This document shows, one piece after another, positions 38,207-47,631 of a stretch of DNA of 64,000 nt (within the stretch, counting starts at the first letter, position 1; each line of letters opens with the position of its first letter). A program made the position numbers and the translations under genes. Where the stretch lies: contig CAAGIO010000038.1 in the NCBI GenBank assembly GCA_900769945.1, positions 46,225 to 110,224 on the forward strand. Reading direction: 5' to 3'. A model generated the notes under the pieces. The model saw only the letters and a program-made list of their open reading frames with translations, was not told where the DNA came from and did not search any database. This DNA comes from Bacteroidales bacterium. GTDB lineage: Bacteria; Bacteroidota; Bacteroidia; Bacteroidales; F082.

Positions 38207-39264
38207 ATATCGCTGCTTTGGTTTCGGGCGGCGTCGATAGCTCTGTCATCGTGCCGCTACTGAAAGACATGGGGTTCGACCCGCATATCTTCTATATCAA
38301 AATCGGCCTCGAAGGTAAAGACGACTTGATGGACTGCCCCGCGGAAGAGGACATCGAGATAACTACATTCATCGCAAAAAAATATGGCTGCAGATTCGAC
38401 ATCATCGACCTGCAGAAGGAATATTACGACCGCGTTGCAAGGTACACTATGGATTCAGTGCGCAAAGGACTCACACCGAACCCTGACGTGATGTGCAACA
38501 GATTCATCAAATTCGGGGCTTTCGAGGAAAAAATAGGCTATCAGTTCGACCGTATTGCCACCGGACATTACGCACGACAATGGTACGATGAGAAAGGCGT
38601 GTCGTGGCTCGGAACCGCCCAAGATACCTTTAAAGACCAGACGGACTTCCTGTCGAGGATAACGTACCCACAACTGCATAAAGCCATGTTCCCCCTCGGC
38701 GACCTCCCCAAATCGGAAGTGAGGAAAATAGCCGCCGAACTGAAGCTGCCAAGCGCAGAACGCCACGACTCACAAGGCATCTGCTTCCTCGGCAAAATAA
38801 ACTATAACGACTATATCCGCGAATATGTGGGAGAAAAAGAAGGCGACATCATTGAAATAGAGACAGGCAAAGTGCTTGGAAAACATAAGGGCTTCTGGTT
38901 CCATACCATCGGTCAAAGGAAAGGCCTCGGACTCGGCGGCGGACCTTGGTTCGTGGTAAAAAAAGACACTCAAAACAACATCGTCTTTGTCTCCCAAGGC
39001 TATGACCCTGAATCACAATATGTTGACAAGATAAACCTCGTCGATGTACAAGCAATGAACCCGGAAATACATTTCAGCGAAGGCCAAAAAATCAGATATA
39101 AAATCAGACATCAACCAGAATTTCGCACCGGAACACTGCAACTCACCGATAACGGACTCTTGATTCACTCCGACGTGATGATTTCAGGTGTAGCAGCAGG
39201 GCAGTTCGGAACCATATACCATTACGAAGAGCCAGTGGTGTTAGGTAGCGGCGTCATAGATTAA
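38203..39264 (+). CDS. mnmA: tRNA-specific 2-thiouridylase MnmA
   Basis: Thiolates U34 of tRNA-Lys, -Glu and -Gln. It has 353 residues. The ATP pyrophosphatase loop SGGVDSSV is at about 8-15. NPDVMCNRFIKFG (about 93-105) holds the first catalytic Cys, and DSQGICFLGKINYNDY (about 189-204) holds the second. The GQRKGLGLGGGPWFV segment is also a family signature. It overlaps the M15 gene by 4 nt and ends at a hairpin terminator. Together with mnmG at 45754 it represents wobble uridine modification in this window. Confidence 0.97.
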   Translation: MNIAALVSGGVDSSVIVPLLKDMGFDPHIFYIKIGLEGKDDLMDCPAEEDIEITTFIAKKYGCRFDIIDLQKEYYDRVARYTMDSVRKGLTPNPDVMCNRFIKFGAFEEKIGYQFDRIATGHYARQWYDEKGVSWLGTAQDTFKDQTDFLSRITYPQLHKAMFPLGDLPKSEVRKIAAELKLPSAERHDSQGICFLGKINYNDYIREYVGEKEGDIIEIETGKVLGKHKGFWFHTIGQRKGLGLGGGPWFVVKKDTQNNIVFVSQGYDPESQYVDKINLVDVQAMNPEIHFSEGQKIRYKIRHQPEFRTGTLQLTDNGLLIHSDVMISGVAAGQFGTIYHYEEPVVLGSGVID

Positions 39265-39267
39265 TAT

Positions 39268-39312
39268 GAAATACATGGCGCAAAAAGCACCATGTATTTC
39301 AATCATTATTTT
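39268..39312. terminator. terminator after mnmA
   Basis: Perfect 11-bp arms GAAATACATGG (39268-39278) and CCATGTATTTC (39290-39300) with an 11-nt loop, then ATTATTTTATT. It serves mnmA and possibly the convergent remnant. Confidence 0.8.
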
Positions 39313-39315
39313 ATT

Positions 39316-39831
39316 CTATTTTACAAATATTCTCTCAGAATATCCTTGCATCCTAACAACATATAGCCCGCTCTTATATCCACTCATGTCGATGACATTC
39401 ACGTTCTCGTAAGTGCCGGCTTTCCTTCCCGTGATGTCGTAAATTTCAATCACTCCAAGACCTTCACCCTCAATATTAAGAAGGCCTTCGACAGGATTCG
39501 GATACAACTTCACTCCCTCCTTTGCTATGCTTTCGTTTGAACCAGCAACATCTCTACAACTTGTGAAGAGATTAAACCCACGGCAACCACCCATATCTCC
39601 GGTTTTGAAATGAATAGTCAACGCTCCGGTAATCGATGTTACATCAATATCTGTGGCCTTGCTATCATCTTTTTCATCAAAACAGGAATTGGTGAAGTCT
39701 GCAAGGAGCTGGCCATCAACACTTTCTCCATCATATACATATTCGAGCCTTAAAAACTTCTGAAGAGGAAAAATGAAAAATCTGATTAACAACACATTAA
39801 AGTCTTTTAACAATGGAATGAGAAGCAAGTA
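39316..39831 (-). pseudogene. 5'-truncated T9SS cargo remnant (CUB-like plus type A sorting domain)
   Basis: The open frame has no ATG. The first possible codon is TTG at 39828, right after an in-frame stop at 39832-39834, and no signal peptide is encoded. The middle resembles a CUB-like domain (VYDGESVDGQLLADF; ITGALTIHFKTGD; GFNLFTSC). The last roughly 70 residues match the T9SS type A C-terminal signal: LYPNPVEGLLNIEGE, IEIYDITGRK, then VIDMSGYKSGLYVVRM and a final Lys. It lies just past the folB terminator. It looks like the tail of a lost surface protein gene, and shows that T9SS cargo exists or existed here. Confidence 0.7.
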
Positions 39832-39862
39832 TTAGAAAATTGAATTGTAAAATAGTATTAAC

Positions 39863-39893
39863 AAAAAAAATCCGCTCTAAAATAAAGGGCGGA
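39863..39893 (-). terminator. terminator after folB
   Basis: On the minus strand, TCCGCCCT and AGAGCGGA form an imperfect stem followed by eight T residues. Confidence 0.8.
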
Positions 39894-39921
39894 ATAATAA
39901 TTTAAGGAAGAGGAAAAAGCC

Positions 39922-40272
39922 TTACGACTCCATTTCAACGCTTACACTCTCCATTTTTCCACCGAGTGGCGGGTTCATTTTCTTCACTTTCACCCAAGCG
40001 TAAGACACCTGCGGAAAGTTTTCATTTACAGCCTTAAGTATTCGGCGGGCGACGTTCTCCAACAGATGTGACGGCTGCATCATCGCCTCTTTCACAACCT
40101 GATATACCATCTGATAGTTCACGGTATCATCAAGATTATCCGACTCCTCGGCCTTTGCAGTATCGACCTCCATACTAAGGTCAACATTAAACCATGTACC
40201 TATCTTCTGCTCTTCCTCAAAGCATCCGTGATAGGCGTAAAACTCCATCTTCTCAATAGATATTATTGCCAT
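39922..40272 (-). CDS. folB: dihydroneopterin aldolase
   Basis: Folate biosynthesis enzyme that cleaves 7,8-dihydroneopterin to 6-hydroxymethyl-dihydropterin and glycolaldehyde. It has 116 residues, the usual length. MEFYAYHGCFEEEQKIG (about 9-25) has the conserved Tyr and Glu, NYQMVYQVVKE is near 52-62, and the catalytic Lys region is VKVKKMNPP (about 94-102). It is the second gene behind gltX, with an 11-bp hairpin in the 84-bp gap. No other folate gene is near. Confidence 0.94.
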   Translation of the reverse strand: MAIISIEKMEFYAYHGCFEEEQKIGTWFNVDLSMEVDTAKAEESDNLDDTVNYQMVYQVVKEAMMQPSHLLENVARRILKAVNENFPQVSYAWVKVKKMNPPLGGKMESVSVEMES

Positions 40273-40293
40273 AACTTCTATATTATATTAAGC

Positions 40294-40329
40294 ATGGAGA
40301 AATCCCAACAAATATTAAGATTTCTCCAT
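40294..40329 (-). terminator. hairpin between gltX and folB
   Basis: ATGGAGAAATC (40294-40304) and GATTTCTCCAT (40319-40329) are exact 11-bp complements. No T-run follows on the minus strand, so it may reduce rather than stop read-through into folB. Confidence 0.5.
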
Positions 40330-40356
40330 TTCGTATCTCCTAATGATTATTAACAA

Positions 40357-41874
40357 TTATTTTAAGGTTTCAAGGCCTTTCTCTATGCGTTTCAGTGCCT
40401 CTTCCTTTCCGATGAGGTCGAGGATTTCATGGATATGAGGTCCTTTGCCGGCTCCCACGAGCATGAGTCTCAAGCCATTCATCACAGGCCCCATTCCAAG
40501 TTCATTAGAATTAATCCATTCGGTCAAGGTCTTATCAATATTATCAGCGGTGAAAGGCTCAATATTCTTTAACACTTCGGCAGCCTTCCTCATAAGTTCC
40601 GGGGAGTTCTCTTTCCAACGTTTCTTAACAGTCACCTCGTCATATTTCTCAGGTTCAGCAAAGAAGAAGAAGCTCTGATCCCATAATTCTTTAACAAAGT
40701 TAACGCGGTCTTTCACCAAGCCAGCCACCTTAATCACATAGTTGAGGTCAGCGTCGATATCCTTTTCATTTTTAAGCCATTCGTGATATTCTTTTCCCAC
40801 TTCCTCTGCCGACCTGCGCATCAGATATTCGTGATTAAACCATTTAGCTTTCTCGACATTAAAACGTGCGCCCGCCTTGCTGCAATGCTCGAACGAGAAG
40901 GCCTGAATCAGCTCATCCATAGAGAATATCTCCTGTTCGGTACCCGGATTCCAGCCAAGTAATGCAAGCATATTGATAAACGCCTCGGCATAATATCCGG
41001 ACTGTTTGTATCCGGAAGAAATCTCGTGAGTCTCAGGGTTTTCCCACTGCATAGGGAAGACAGGGAAGCCAAGACGGTCGCCATCGCGCTTGCTCAACTT
41101 GCCATTTCCGTCAGGTTTGAGAAGCAGAGGGAGATGCGCAAACTCAGGAGCCTCCCAGCCAAACGCCTCATACAGCAACACGTGCAGCGGCATGGAAGGA
41201 AGCCATTCCTCTCCTCTAATGACATGCGAAATCTTCATCAGATGGTCGTCAACAATATTAGCAAGATGATATGTCGGCATGCCGTCTGATTTAAATAACA
41301 CCTTGTCGTCCAATGTCTTAGTATTTACCTTTATGTCACCACGAATAATGTCATGCATCTCAACGACACGATCCTCTGGCATCATGAAACGTACTGTATA
41401 TGGTGTGCCGCCTTCAATCAAAGCATCGACATCTTCTTTTGTCATCGTGAGCGAGTTCCTCAGCTCCTGACGAGTCTCCGCATTGTAAATGAATGTCTTT
41501 TTCTGCGACTCCGCCTCGGCCCTCAGCTTGTCGAGCTCCTCTGCCGTGTCAAATGCGTAATATGCATGCCCTTTCGCTATAAGCTCATCGCTATACTGCT
41601 TATAAAGATGCTTCCTATTACTCTGTTTATAAGGACCATACGGACCTCCGACAATATCGCTCTCGTCAAATTTTATCCCGCACCAGTCAAGCGACTTGAT
41701 GATATACTCCTCTGCACCAGGAACAAATCGTGTCTGGTCAGTGTCCTCAATTCGCAACAACATCTTCCCGCCGTTCTTCTTGGCAAACAGATAATTATAT
41801 AAAGCGGTCCTAACACCACCTATGTGCAACGGTCCCGTCGGACTTGGAGCAAAACGCACTCGTACTTCCTTCAT
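40357..41874 (-). CDS. gltX: glutamyl-tRNA synthetase
   Basis: Class I synthetase of 505 residues. The HIGH motif is in PSPTGPLHIGGVRTALYN (about 10-27) and the KMSKS-type KLSKRDG (about 261-267). RIEDTDQTRFVPG and the LNYVIK-containing anticodon domain are also present. No zinc cysteines are visible in the acceptor-binding insert. It is transcribed away from the DUF4175 gene, from a TATTTTTG box at 41897-41904. Whether it also charges tRNA-Gln in a mischarging route cannot be judged from the window. Confidence 0.97.
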   Translation of the reverse strand: MKEVRVRFAPSPTGPLHIGGVRTALYNYLFAKKNGGKMLLRIEDTDQTRFVPGAEEYIIKSLDWCGIKFDESDIVGGPYGPYKQSNRKHLYKQYSDELIAKGHAYYAFDTAEELDKLRAEAESQKKTFIYNAETRQELRNSLTMTKEDVDALIEGGTPYTVRFMMPEDRVVEMHDIIRGDIKVNTKTLDDKVLFKSDGMPTYHLANIVDDHLMKISHVIRGEEWLPSMPLHVLLYEAFGWEAPEFAHLPLLLKPDGNGKLSKRDGDRLGFPVFPMQWENPETHEISSGYKQSGYYAEAFINMLALLGWNPGTEQEIFSMDELIQAFSFEHCSKAGARFNVEKAKWFNHEYLMRRSAEEVGKEYHEWLKNEKDIDADLNYVIKVAGLVKDRVNFVKELWDQSFFFFAEPEKYDEVTVKKRWKENSPELMRKAAEVLKNIEPFTADNIDKTLTEWINSNELGMGPVMNGLRLMLVGAGKGPHIHEILDLIGKEEALKRIEKGLETLK

Positions 41875-41896
41875 ATTTTTAACTTTTTATTTTTTG

Positions 41897-41904
41897 CAAA
41901 AATA
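41897..41904 (-). promoter_or_regulatory. -7 box of gltX
   Basis: TATTTTTG on the minus strand, 22 nt before the gltX ATG. Confidence 0.6.
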
Positions 41905-41964
41905 TAGTTTTTTCCTTAATCCTCACTTTATTTTTATTTTTTCTCTTTCCTCGATAAAAATCCA

Positions 41965-41972
41965 TATCTTTG
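41965..41972 (+). promoter_or_regulatory. -7 box of DUF4175-ybeY transcript
   Basis: TATCTTTG on the plus strand, 14 nt before the ATG at 41987. It shows that an apparent longer frame from 41822 is not used. Confidence 0.65.
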
Positions 41973-41986
41973 CAAGTTTATTTATT

Positions 41987-44900
41987 ATGGATAGAAGTTT
42001 TTTGTCAGAAAAAATAGAACGCTTCATCAGGAAGTACTACCTCAACCGCCTTATCCACAGCGGCCTGATAGGGCTTTCCCTAATGATAGCATTATATCTG
42101 ATTGTCAACGGTATAGAATATTTTTCATGGCTGCCTACAAAAGGAAGACTCATTTTATTAATCCTGTTTGTCTGCGTTTTTTCTTTCATCGCTCTCTCCT
42201 TTATCATTATGCCGCTTTCTGATTTTCTCAGGTTTAGGAAAAAAATGACAGAGAAAGAGGCAGCGTTAATAATCGGGAGATTCTTTCCCGAAATAAGCGA
42301 CAAACTAATAAACACCATACAACTATCTGATAATCTTAATGATAACCCAGACAACGAGCTGCTCATTGCCACAATTCAGCAACGCACCGAGAACCTTGGT
42401 CCTTTTGACTTCTCAAATGTGGTGAATCTAAAAGAAAACTTCAAGATGTTGAGAATCTTCATCTTAGCCTTTTTCGTATTATCGGCACTGACCTTATTCC
42501 TTCCAAATTTCTCAACAGAGCCCGCTCTTCGAATCATCAACTACAAGCAGCATTACGACAAGCCCCTGCCTTTCACCGTCGAGCTTTCCGCCTCATCACT
42601 TGAAGCAACACAAGGAGAAGATATTGCTTTTAACATTCATGTTAATGGCGAGCAGATTCCAGAGTTGTTTTTCATCAAAAGCACCAGCGGAACTAAAATG
42701 ATGAGAAAAATTAACAACAATAATTTCCAAATTATTTTTAAGAATGTTAAAAACAATGAAGATTTCCACGTTGAAGGAGGAGAATATAAAAGTCAAACAA
42801 TAAGCTTAATAGTTAGGCCTAAACCGTCACTTCTTTCGTACGAGACAAAAGTTTCGTTCCCGAAATACCTCAAAAGAGACGATGAGACAATAAAAGGCAA
42901 GACGCGGATAATCGTTCCTGAAGGCTCGGCTCTCGAATTTTCTTTCATAACAAAGGACACCGACACTCTGTTCATTATTACCGACAGCATAATGAATAGC
43001 GTAGGAGCCAAGGAGGACAACCGTTTCACTTACACCATCGAAGCGAGGGAGACAACACGATTTCAAATACAGACAACAAACAGATGGAGCAGTGATTCGG
43101 AAGCTATACCATTCATTGTCAATGTAATACCCGATGCTTATCCAGAAATACAAGTACAGGACTATCACGAGGAATTCTCAAAACAGACATATTATTCAGG
43201 ATTGATAGCCGACGATTACGGTTTCACAAAATTACTCTATCATTTTAACGTAGAAGGCAAGCCCTCAGTTTCGTTTGTCAAAACGATAAACATCGACAAG
43301 CGGAACACGAGAGGCTCGTTCTATTATAGTATCGATATTGACACCATGAAGATAGACAGAGGAGACAATATCACTTCATATTTCGAAATATTTGACAACG
43401 ATGGAGTTAATGGTCCGAAAGCGAAACAGTCGGATGTGTTCCATTTCACCATTCCAAGCACGGCAGCACTCGATTCGGTAGCGAACAGCACTGAGAATCA
43501 AATACTTGAACAGTTATCAAATCGTTCTGACGATATTCAGAAGATAAGGAAAGACATTGACGATATGCTAAGAGAGCTAATGTCAAAAAAAGAATTAGAC
43601 TGGAACGACAAGGAAAAAATCAAGGAGCTCATTGAGAAGCAGAAAGAGATACAAGAAGAATGGGATAAGATACAAGAGGAGCAGAAAGAGCTATCTAACT
43701 TCATGAAAGACAACGATATATATTCAGAGGAGATAATCAAGAAACAGGAAGAGATAAACAAATTGTTTGAAGAGGTCATTCCTGATGAGATGAAGAAGTT
43801 GATAGAAGAAATAGAGAAGATGTTAGGAGAGATGCCGCTTGACAAGATGCAGAACATCATGAAGGAGATGAAGAAGAATAACGAGAGTTTCCAGAAGATG
43901 ATGGACAGGAACCTTTCACTTTTAGAGCAGTTAAAAGTAGAGAAAGACATGAACAAGTTGATTGAGGACCTCAATGAGCTTTCGGAGAAGTTGACAGCGG
44001 AGAGTGACTCAATAAAGGCGCAAGAGGCATTAGATGAGTTCGAGAAGATTCAGAACCGCCTTGATTCAATAATAGACAAGAACGAGGGTCTTGAATCACC
44101 ATTCAATATCAGCAAGGACGAGCAAGCTGCGGAAGAGATTAGTGAGGACCTGAAAGATGCGGAAGAGGCTGAGAGTGGGAATAACGAGCAAGAGGCCGGA
44201 GGCAAGAAGAAGGAGGCTGGAAAGAAGATGCGTGAGATGGCGGAGAGCATGGACATGCAGATGATGAGTTCCGGAATGGAGCAGCTGGCTGAAGACGCAC
44301 ACCTTGTAAGGATATTACTTGAGAATGTGGTACGCTCATCGCACGATGAGGAGGCACTGATGAGCGAGATAAGTGTCATGAAGAAAGACGACCCAAGCAT
44401 CTCGCAGAAAATCAGCAGGCAGAAAGAGATTTCGGATAATTTCGCCATGGTAGAGGATTCATTGCGCAAGATGGCTTTGCGACAGACGATGATAAAAGAC
44501 TTTGTATTTAAAGAGCTACAAGTCATAGACCAGCAACTTGGTTCATCGATGCAGGACATTTTGGAGTTACGATTAAGCTCGGCGACGAGTAAGCAGCAAA
44601 ATGCGATGATGTCGATGAACAACCTTGCTTTAATGCTATCCGAGTCGTTAAAAGACATTGATTCGCAGATGCAGGGCATGTCGAACAGCTCATGTTCAAA
44701 GCAGGGAAACTCAAAAAGTGAGAAAGGCAAGCAGCAGAGCATGAAGAACATGAAAGACCTACAGCAGCAGTTAGGCGAGCAGTTGAGGCAGATGCAGAAA
44801 CAGATGCAACAGATGCAGAAGGATGGTATTCCGATGCAGAGTCTCAGCGAGGAGCTTGTTCGCATGGCAGCGGAGCAAGAAATGATAAGGGAGGGCATGC

Positions 44901-45265
44901 AAAGACTTTTAGACGAGATGAAGAAGAACGGGATATTAGAAGATGACGGCATAAACGACATCATCAAAGAGATGGACAAACTTGAGGACGACATTGTCAA
45001 CAAGAGAATCAACAACCAGACCATCAGAAGGAACAAAGACATAATGTCGAGGATGCTTAAAGCCGAGAACGCGCAGCAAGAGCGGGAGAAAGACGAGAAG
45101 AGAAAATCAGACGAGTACAAAGGAGAGCCGAAGACTCACAGCATAGACGAGTTAAGATACGAGGAAAGCAAGAACAGGCAGCAAGATTTCCTGCGCTACT
45201 CCCCTATCGAATACCAACAATTTTATAAGACAAAAATTAACGAATATTTTTTCAGAAACAAATAA
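41987..45265 (+). CDS. DUF4175-family membrane coiled-coil protein
   Basis: A 1092-residue protein known from Bacteroidota only by domain name. Three N-terminal membrane helices (about 20-45, 55-82 and 155-175) precede a large extracytoplasmic part with beta-rich repeats (about 190-500). Then comes a long Lys/Glu/Met/Gln-rich coiled-coil region (about 510-1060) with stretches such as LGEQLRQMQKQMQQMQ. The C-terminal SPIEYQQFYKTKINEYF is conserved-looking. Such a layout suggests an envelope scaffold or sensor. No enzyme motif is visible. It is followed after 7 nt by ybeY. Confidence 0.85.
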   Translation: MDRSFLSEKIERFIRKYYLNRLIHSGLIGLSLMIALYLIVNGIEYFSWLPTKGRLILLILFVCVFSFIALSFIIMPLSDFLRFRKKMTEKEAALIIGRFFPEISDKLINTIQLSDNLNDNPDNELLIATIQQRTENLGPFDFSNVVNLKENFKMLRIFILAFFVLSALTLFLPNFSTEPALRIINYKQHYDKPLPFTVELSASSLEATQGEDIAFNIHVNGEQIPELFFIKSTSGTKMMRKINNNNFQIIFKNVKNNEDFHVEGGEYKSQTISLIVRPKPSLLSYETKVSFPKYLKRDDETIKGKTRIIVPEGSALEFSFITKDTDTLFIITDSIMNSVGAKEDNRFTYTIEARETTRFQIQTTNRWSSDSEAIPFIVNVIPDAYPEIQVQDYHEEFSKQTYYSGLIADDYGFTKLLYHFNVEGKPSVSFVKTINIDKRNTRGSFYYSIDIDTMKIDRGDNITSYFEIFDNDGVNGPKAKQSDVFHFTIPSTAALDSVANSTENQILEQLSNRSDDIQKIRKDIDDMLRELMSKKELDWNDKEKIKELIEKQKEIQEEWDKIQEEQKELSNFMKDNDIYSEEIIKKQEEINKLFEEVIPDEMKKLIEEIEKMLGEMPLDKMQNIMKEMKKNNESFQKMMDRNLSLLEQLKVEKDMNKLIEDLNELSEKLTAESDSIKAQEALDEFEKIQNRLDSIIDKNEGLESPFNISKDEQAAEEISEDLKDAEEAESGNNEQEAGGKKKEAGKKMREMAESMDMQMMSSGMEQLAEDAHLVRILLENVVRSSHDEEALMSEISVMKKDDPSISQKISRQKEISDNFAMVEDSLRKMALRQTMIKDFVFKELQVIDQQLGSSMQDILELRLSSATSKQQNAMMSMNNLALMLSESLKDIDSQMQGMSNSSCSKQGNSKSEKGKQQSMKNMKDLQQQLGEQLRQMQKQMQQMQKDGIPMQSLSEELVRMAAEQEMIREGMQRLLDEMKKNGILEDDGINDIIKEMDKLEDDIVNKRINNQTIRRNKDIMSRMLKAENAQQEREKDEKRKSDEYKGEPKTHSIDELRYEESKNRQQDFLRYSPIEYQQFYKTKINEYFFRNK

Positions 45266-45272
45266 CAGCATT

Positions 45273-45698
45273 ATGATAACGTTTCAAGCCATCGACATCG
45301 AGATGCCGGAGATAAACCAACGTTTTGCCAAAGAGTGGATACAAGAGATTGCGGCAGATTACGGAAAGAAAATCGGAGAGCTTCACTACATCTTCTGCAG
45401 TGACGAGTACCTTTACGACTTCAACGTCTCAAGGATGCACCACGATTTTTACACCGACATCGTCACATTCCCGTTAAACGACTGCGAGGAGTATCTATCA
45501 GCGGAGTTCTACATCAGCATTGACAGAATCAGGGATAACGCAGAGCAGATGGGAAACAAGTTCAAGGACGAGTTCCATAGGATTCTTGCCCACGGAGTAC
45601 TGCACCTCATAGGCTATAAAGACAAGACAGACGAAGATGCCGCAATGATGCGCACCCAAGAAGATTATTGTTTAGCGATGCGGCATAAAGATTTCTAA
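45273..45698 (+). CDS. ybeY: endoribonuclease YbeY (rRNA maturation factor)
   Basis: A 141-residue metal-dependent RNase for 16S rRNA 3'-end maturation and ribosome quality control. The zinc motif HGVLHLIGYKDKTDED is at about 109-124. It keeps the first two His ligands but has Asp where the usual HGxLHLxGYDH places the third His. The N-terminal NVSRMHHDFYTDIVTFPL segment (about 51-68) matches the family. It follows DUF4175 by 7 nt. The first parS-like site lies 19 bp after its stop. Confidence 0.92.
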   Translation: MITFQAIDIEMPEINQRFAKEWIQEIAADYGKKIGELHYIFCSDEYLYDFNVSRMHHDFYTDIVTFPLNDCEEYLSAEFYISIDRIRDNAEQMGNKFKDEFHRILAHGVLHLIGYKDKTDEDAAMMRTQEDYCLAMRHKDF

Positions 45699-45717
45699 TA
45701 CAACAGATTAATTAACA

Positions 45718-45733
45718 AGTTCCACGTGAAACA
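45718..45733. other. parS: parS-like ParB-binding site 1
   Basis: The 16-mer AGTTCCACGTGAAACA matches 15 of 16 positions of the chromosomal parS consensus TGTTNCACGTGAAACA. It lies in the ybeY-mnmG gap. A second site lies 1914 bp to the right, on the other side of mnmG. Confidence 0.75.
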
Positions 45734-45753
45734 AGAAGAGAAAACACAGCAAA

Positions 45754-47628
45754 ATGATATTCGATAGTTACGATGTAATAGTGGTCGGTGCAGGCCACGC
45801 GGGATGCGAGGCGGCATCGGCAGCAGCCAACCTCGGCAACAAAACTCTGCTCATTACGATGAACATGTCGCTAATGGCATCAATGTCATGCAACCCCGCC
45901 GTAGGTGGCATAGCCAAAGGACAAATAGTGCGCGAGATAGACGCATTAGGCGGACAAATGGGAATCATTGCCGACAAAACCATGATACAATTCAGGATGC
46001 TGAACAAGTCGAAAGGACCAGCAGTGTGGAGTCCAAGAGTACAAAGCGACAAAGCAGCATTCTCATTAGAATGGAGAAACACATTAGAGAAAATAAACAA
46101 CCTCGACTTCTGGCAAGACAACGTTGACCATCTGTTAGTGGAAGGCGACAAAATAAAAGGCGTTCACACCGAGATGGGAGGCGACATTTTATCAAGAACA
46201 GTCATCCTCACAAACGGAACCTTCCTTAACGGCAGAATCTATATAGGCGAGAAATCATTCTCAGGCGGAAGAATAAGCGAGGCAGCAAGCCACGGACTGA
46301 CAGAACAACTCACAGAATTAGGATTCGAAGCCGACAGAATGAAAACAGGAACACCCGTTAGGATAGACGGAAGAAGCATCAATTTCGACAAACTCACCGA
46401 ACAAAAAGGCGATGATGAAATAACAGGATTCTCATTCCTCAGCATAGAGAAACCCACAAAACAACGCTCATGCCATATAGCCTACACCTCACAAAAAGTC
46501 CACGACATCTTACGCAAAGGCTTCGACAAGTCACCTATGTTCACAGGCAGAATACAAGGCAAAGGCCCACGCTACTGCCCAAGCATAGAAGATAAAATCG
46601 AACGCTTCGCAGGCAAAGACTTCCACCAGCTGTTTGTAGAGCCAGAAGGCGCGACAACAGTAGAATACTACCTCAACGGATTCAGCTCCTCACTTCCCGA
46701 AGACATACAATTCGAGGCATTACGCAACATCGAAGGCTTCGAAAACGTCAAGATTTTCCGACCCGGTTACGCCATAGAGTACGACTTCTTCCCTCCCAAC
46801 CAGCTATTTCACAGCCTCGAGACACGCAAGATCCACGGCCTTTTCTTCGCCGGACAAATCAACGGCACCACCGGCTATGAAGAAGCCGCCGCTCAAGGAC
46901 TCATGGCGGGCATTAACGCACACCTTCTGATTCATGACGAAGAGCCCCTCGTACTGCACCGAAACGAAGCTTACATAGGAGTACTTATCGACGACCTCAT
47001 CACTAAAAGCGTCGATGAGCCATACAGAATGTTCACAAGCAGAGCCGAATATCGAATTTTGTTACGACAAGACAATGCCGACCAAAGGCTCACGCCCATA
47101 GGACACCGCATAGGATTAGCATCACAGGAACGCTATAACAGATTCGTAGAGAAACAAGACCGCATACAGGAACTCGTCGAGTTCCTAAAAAACACTAACG
47201 TCAATCCCGACGAAATCAACGGACTGCTAAGGGAGAAAGAGACGCCAGAATTATCATCAAAGACACGATTCTCACACATCTTGACACGCCCACAACTAAA
47301 CCTTGAGGACATCATCAGCAACACAGAGCGACTCAAACCCGCTTTCAACCTGAACGATGAGTTTACCAGAAGCATTATTCAAGAAGCAGAAATCCTGATT
47401 AAATACGAGGGATACATTGAAAAAGAAAAAGAAGTAGCAGACAAACTGATACGGCTTGAAAACGTAAAACTTAGCCCAGACTTCGACTACAACGCTCTTC
47501 ACTCCTTGACCATCGAAGCAAGACAAAAGCTGACAGCCCAAAAGCCTCAAACTTTAGGACAAGCGTCAAGAATCAGCGGAGTGTCGCCAGCAGACATAGC
47601 CGTATTGGCTGTGTTCCTCGGAAGATAA
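45754..47628 (+). CDS. mnmG: tRNA uridine 5-carboxymethylaminomethyl modification enzyme MnmG
   Basis: Works with MnmE to modify U34 of several tRNAs. It has 624 residues. The FAD-binding motif GAGHAGCEAA is at about 11-20. The SCNPAVGGIAKGQIVREIDALGG segment (about 46-68) is the family signature. A second GxGxxG-like region and the PGYAIEYDFFPPNQL stretch (about 333-347) follow, then a helical C-terminal domain. mnmG is often near the chromosomal origin. Here it is flanked by two parS-like sites (45718 and 47632), which supports this. Confidence 0.97.
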   Translation: MIFDSYDVIVVGAGHAGCEAASAAANLGNKTLLITMNMSLMASMSCNPAVGGIAKGQIVREIDALGGQMGIIADKTMIQFRMLNKSKGPAVWSPRVQSDKAAFSLEWRNTLEKINNLDFWQDNVDHLLVEGDKIKGVHTEMGGDILSRTVILTNGTFLNGRIYIGEKSFSGGRISEAASHGLTEQLTELGFEADRMKTGTPVRIDGRSINFDKLTEQKGDDEITGFSFLSIEKPTKQRSCHIAYTSQKVHDILRKGFDKSPMFTGRIQGKGPRYCPSIEDKIERFAGKDFHQLFVEPEGATTVEYYLNGFSSSLPEDIQFEALRNIEGFENVKIFRPGYAIEYDFFPPNQLFHSLETRKIHGLFFAGQINGTTGYEEAAAQGLMAGINAHLLIHDEEPLVLHRNEAYIGVLIDDLITKSVDEPYRMFTSRAEYRILLRQDNADQRLTPIGHRIGLASQERYNRFVEKQDRIQELVEFLKNTNVNPDEINGLLREKETPELSSKTRFSHILTRPQLNLEDIISNTERLKPAFNLNDEFTRSIIQEAEILIKYEGYIEKEKEVADKLIRLENVKLSPDFDYNALHSLTIEARQKLTAQKPQTLGQASRISGVSPADIAVLAVFLGR

Positions 47629-47631
47629 TGC

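Noticed and set aside
44050..45120. 356-codon minus-strand frame rich in Ser, Cys and Leu
   Set aside because: It is the complement of the Met/Gln/Lys coiled-coil codons of the DUF4175 gene, which produces long open shadow frames.
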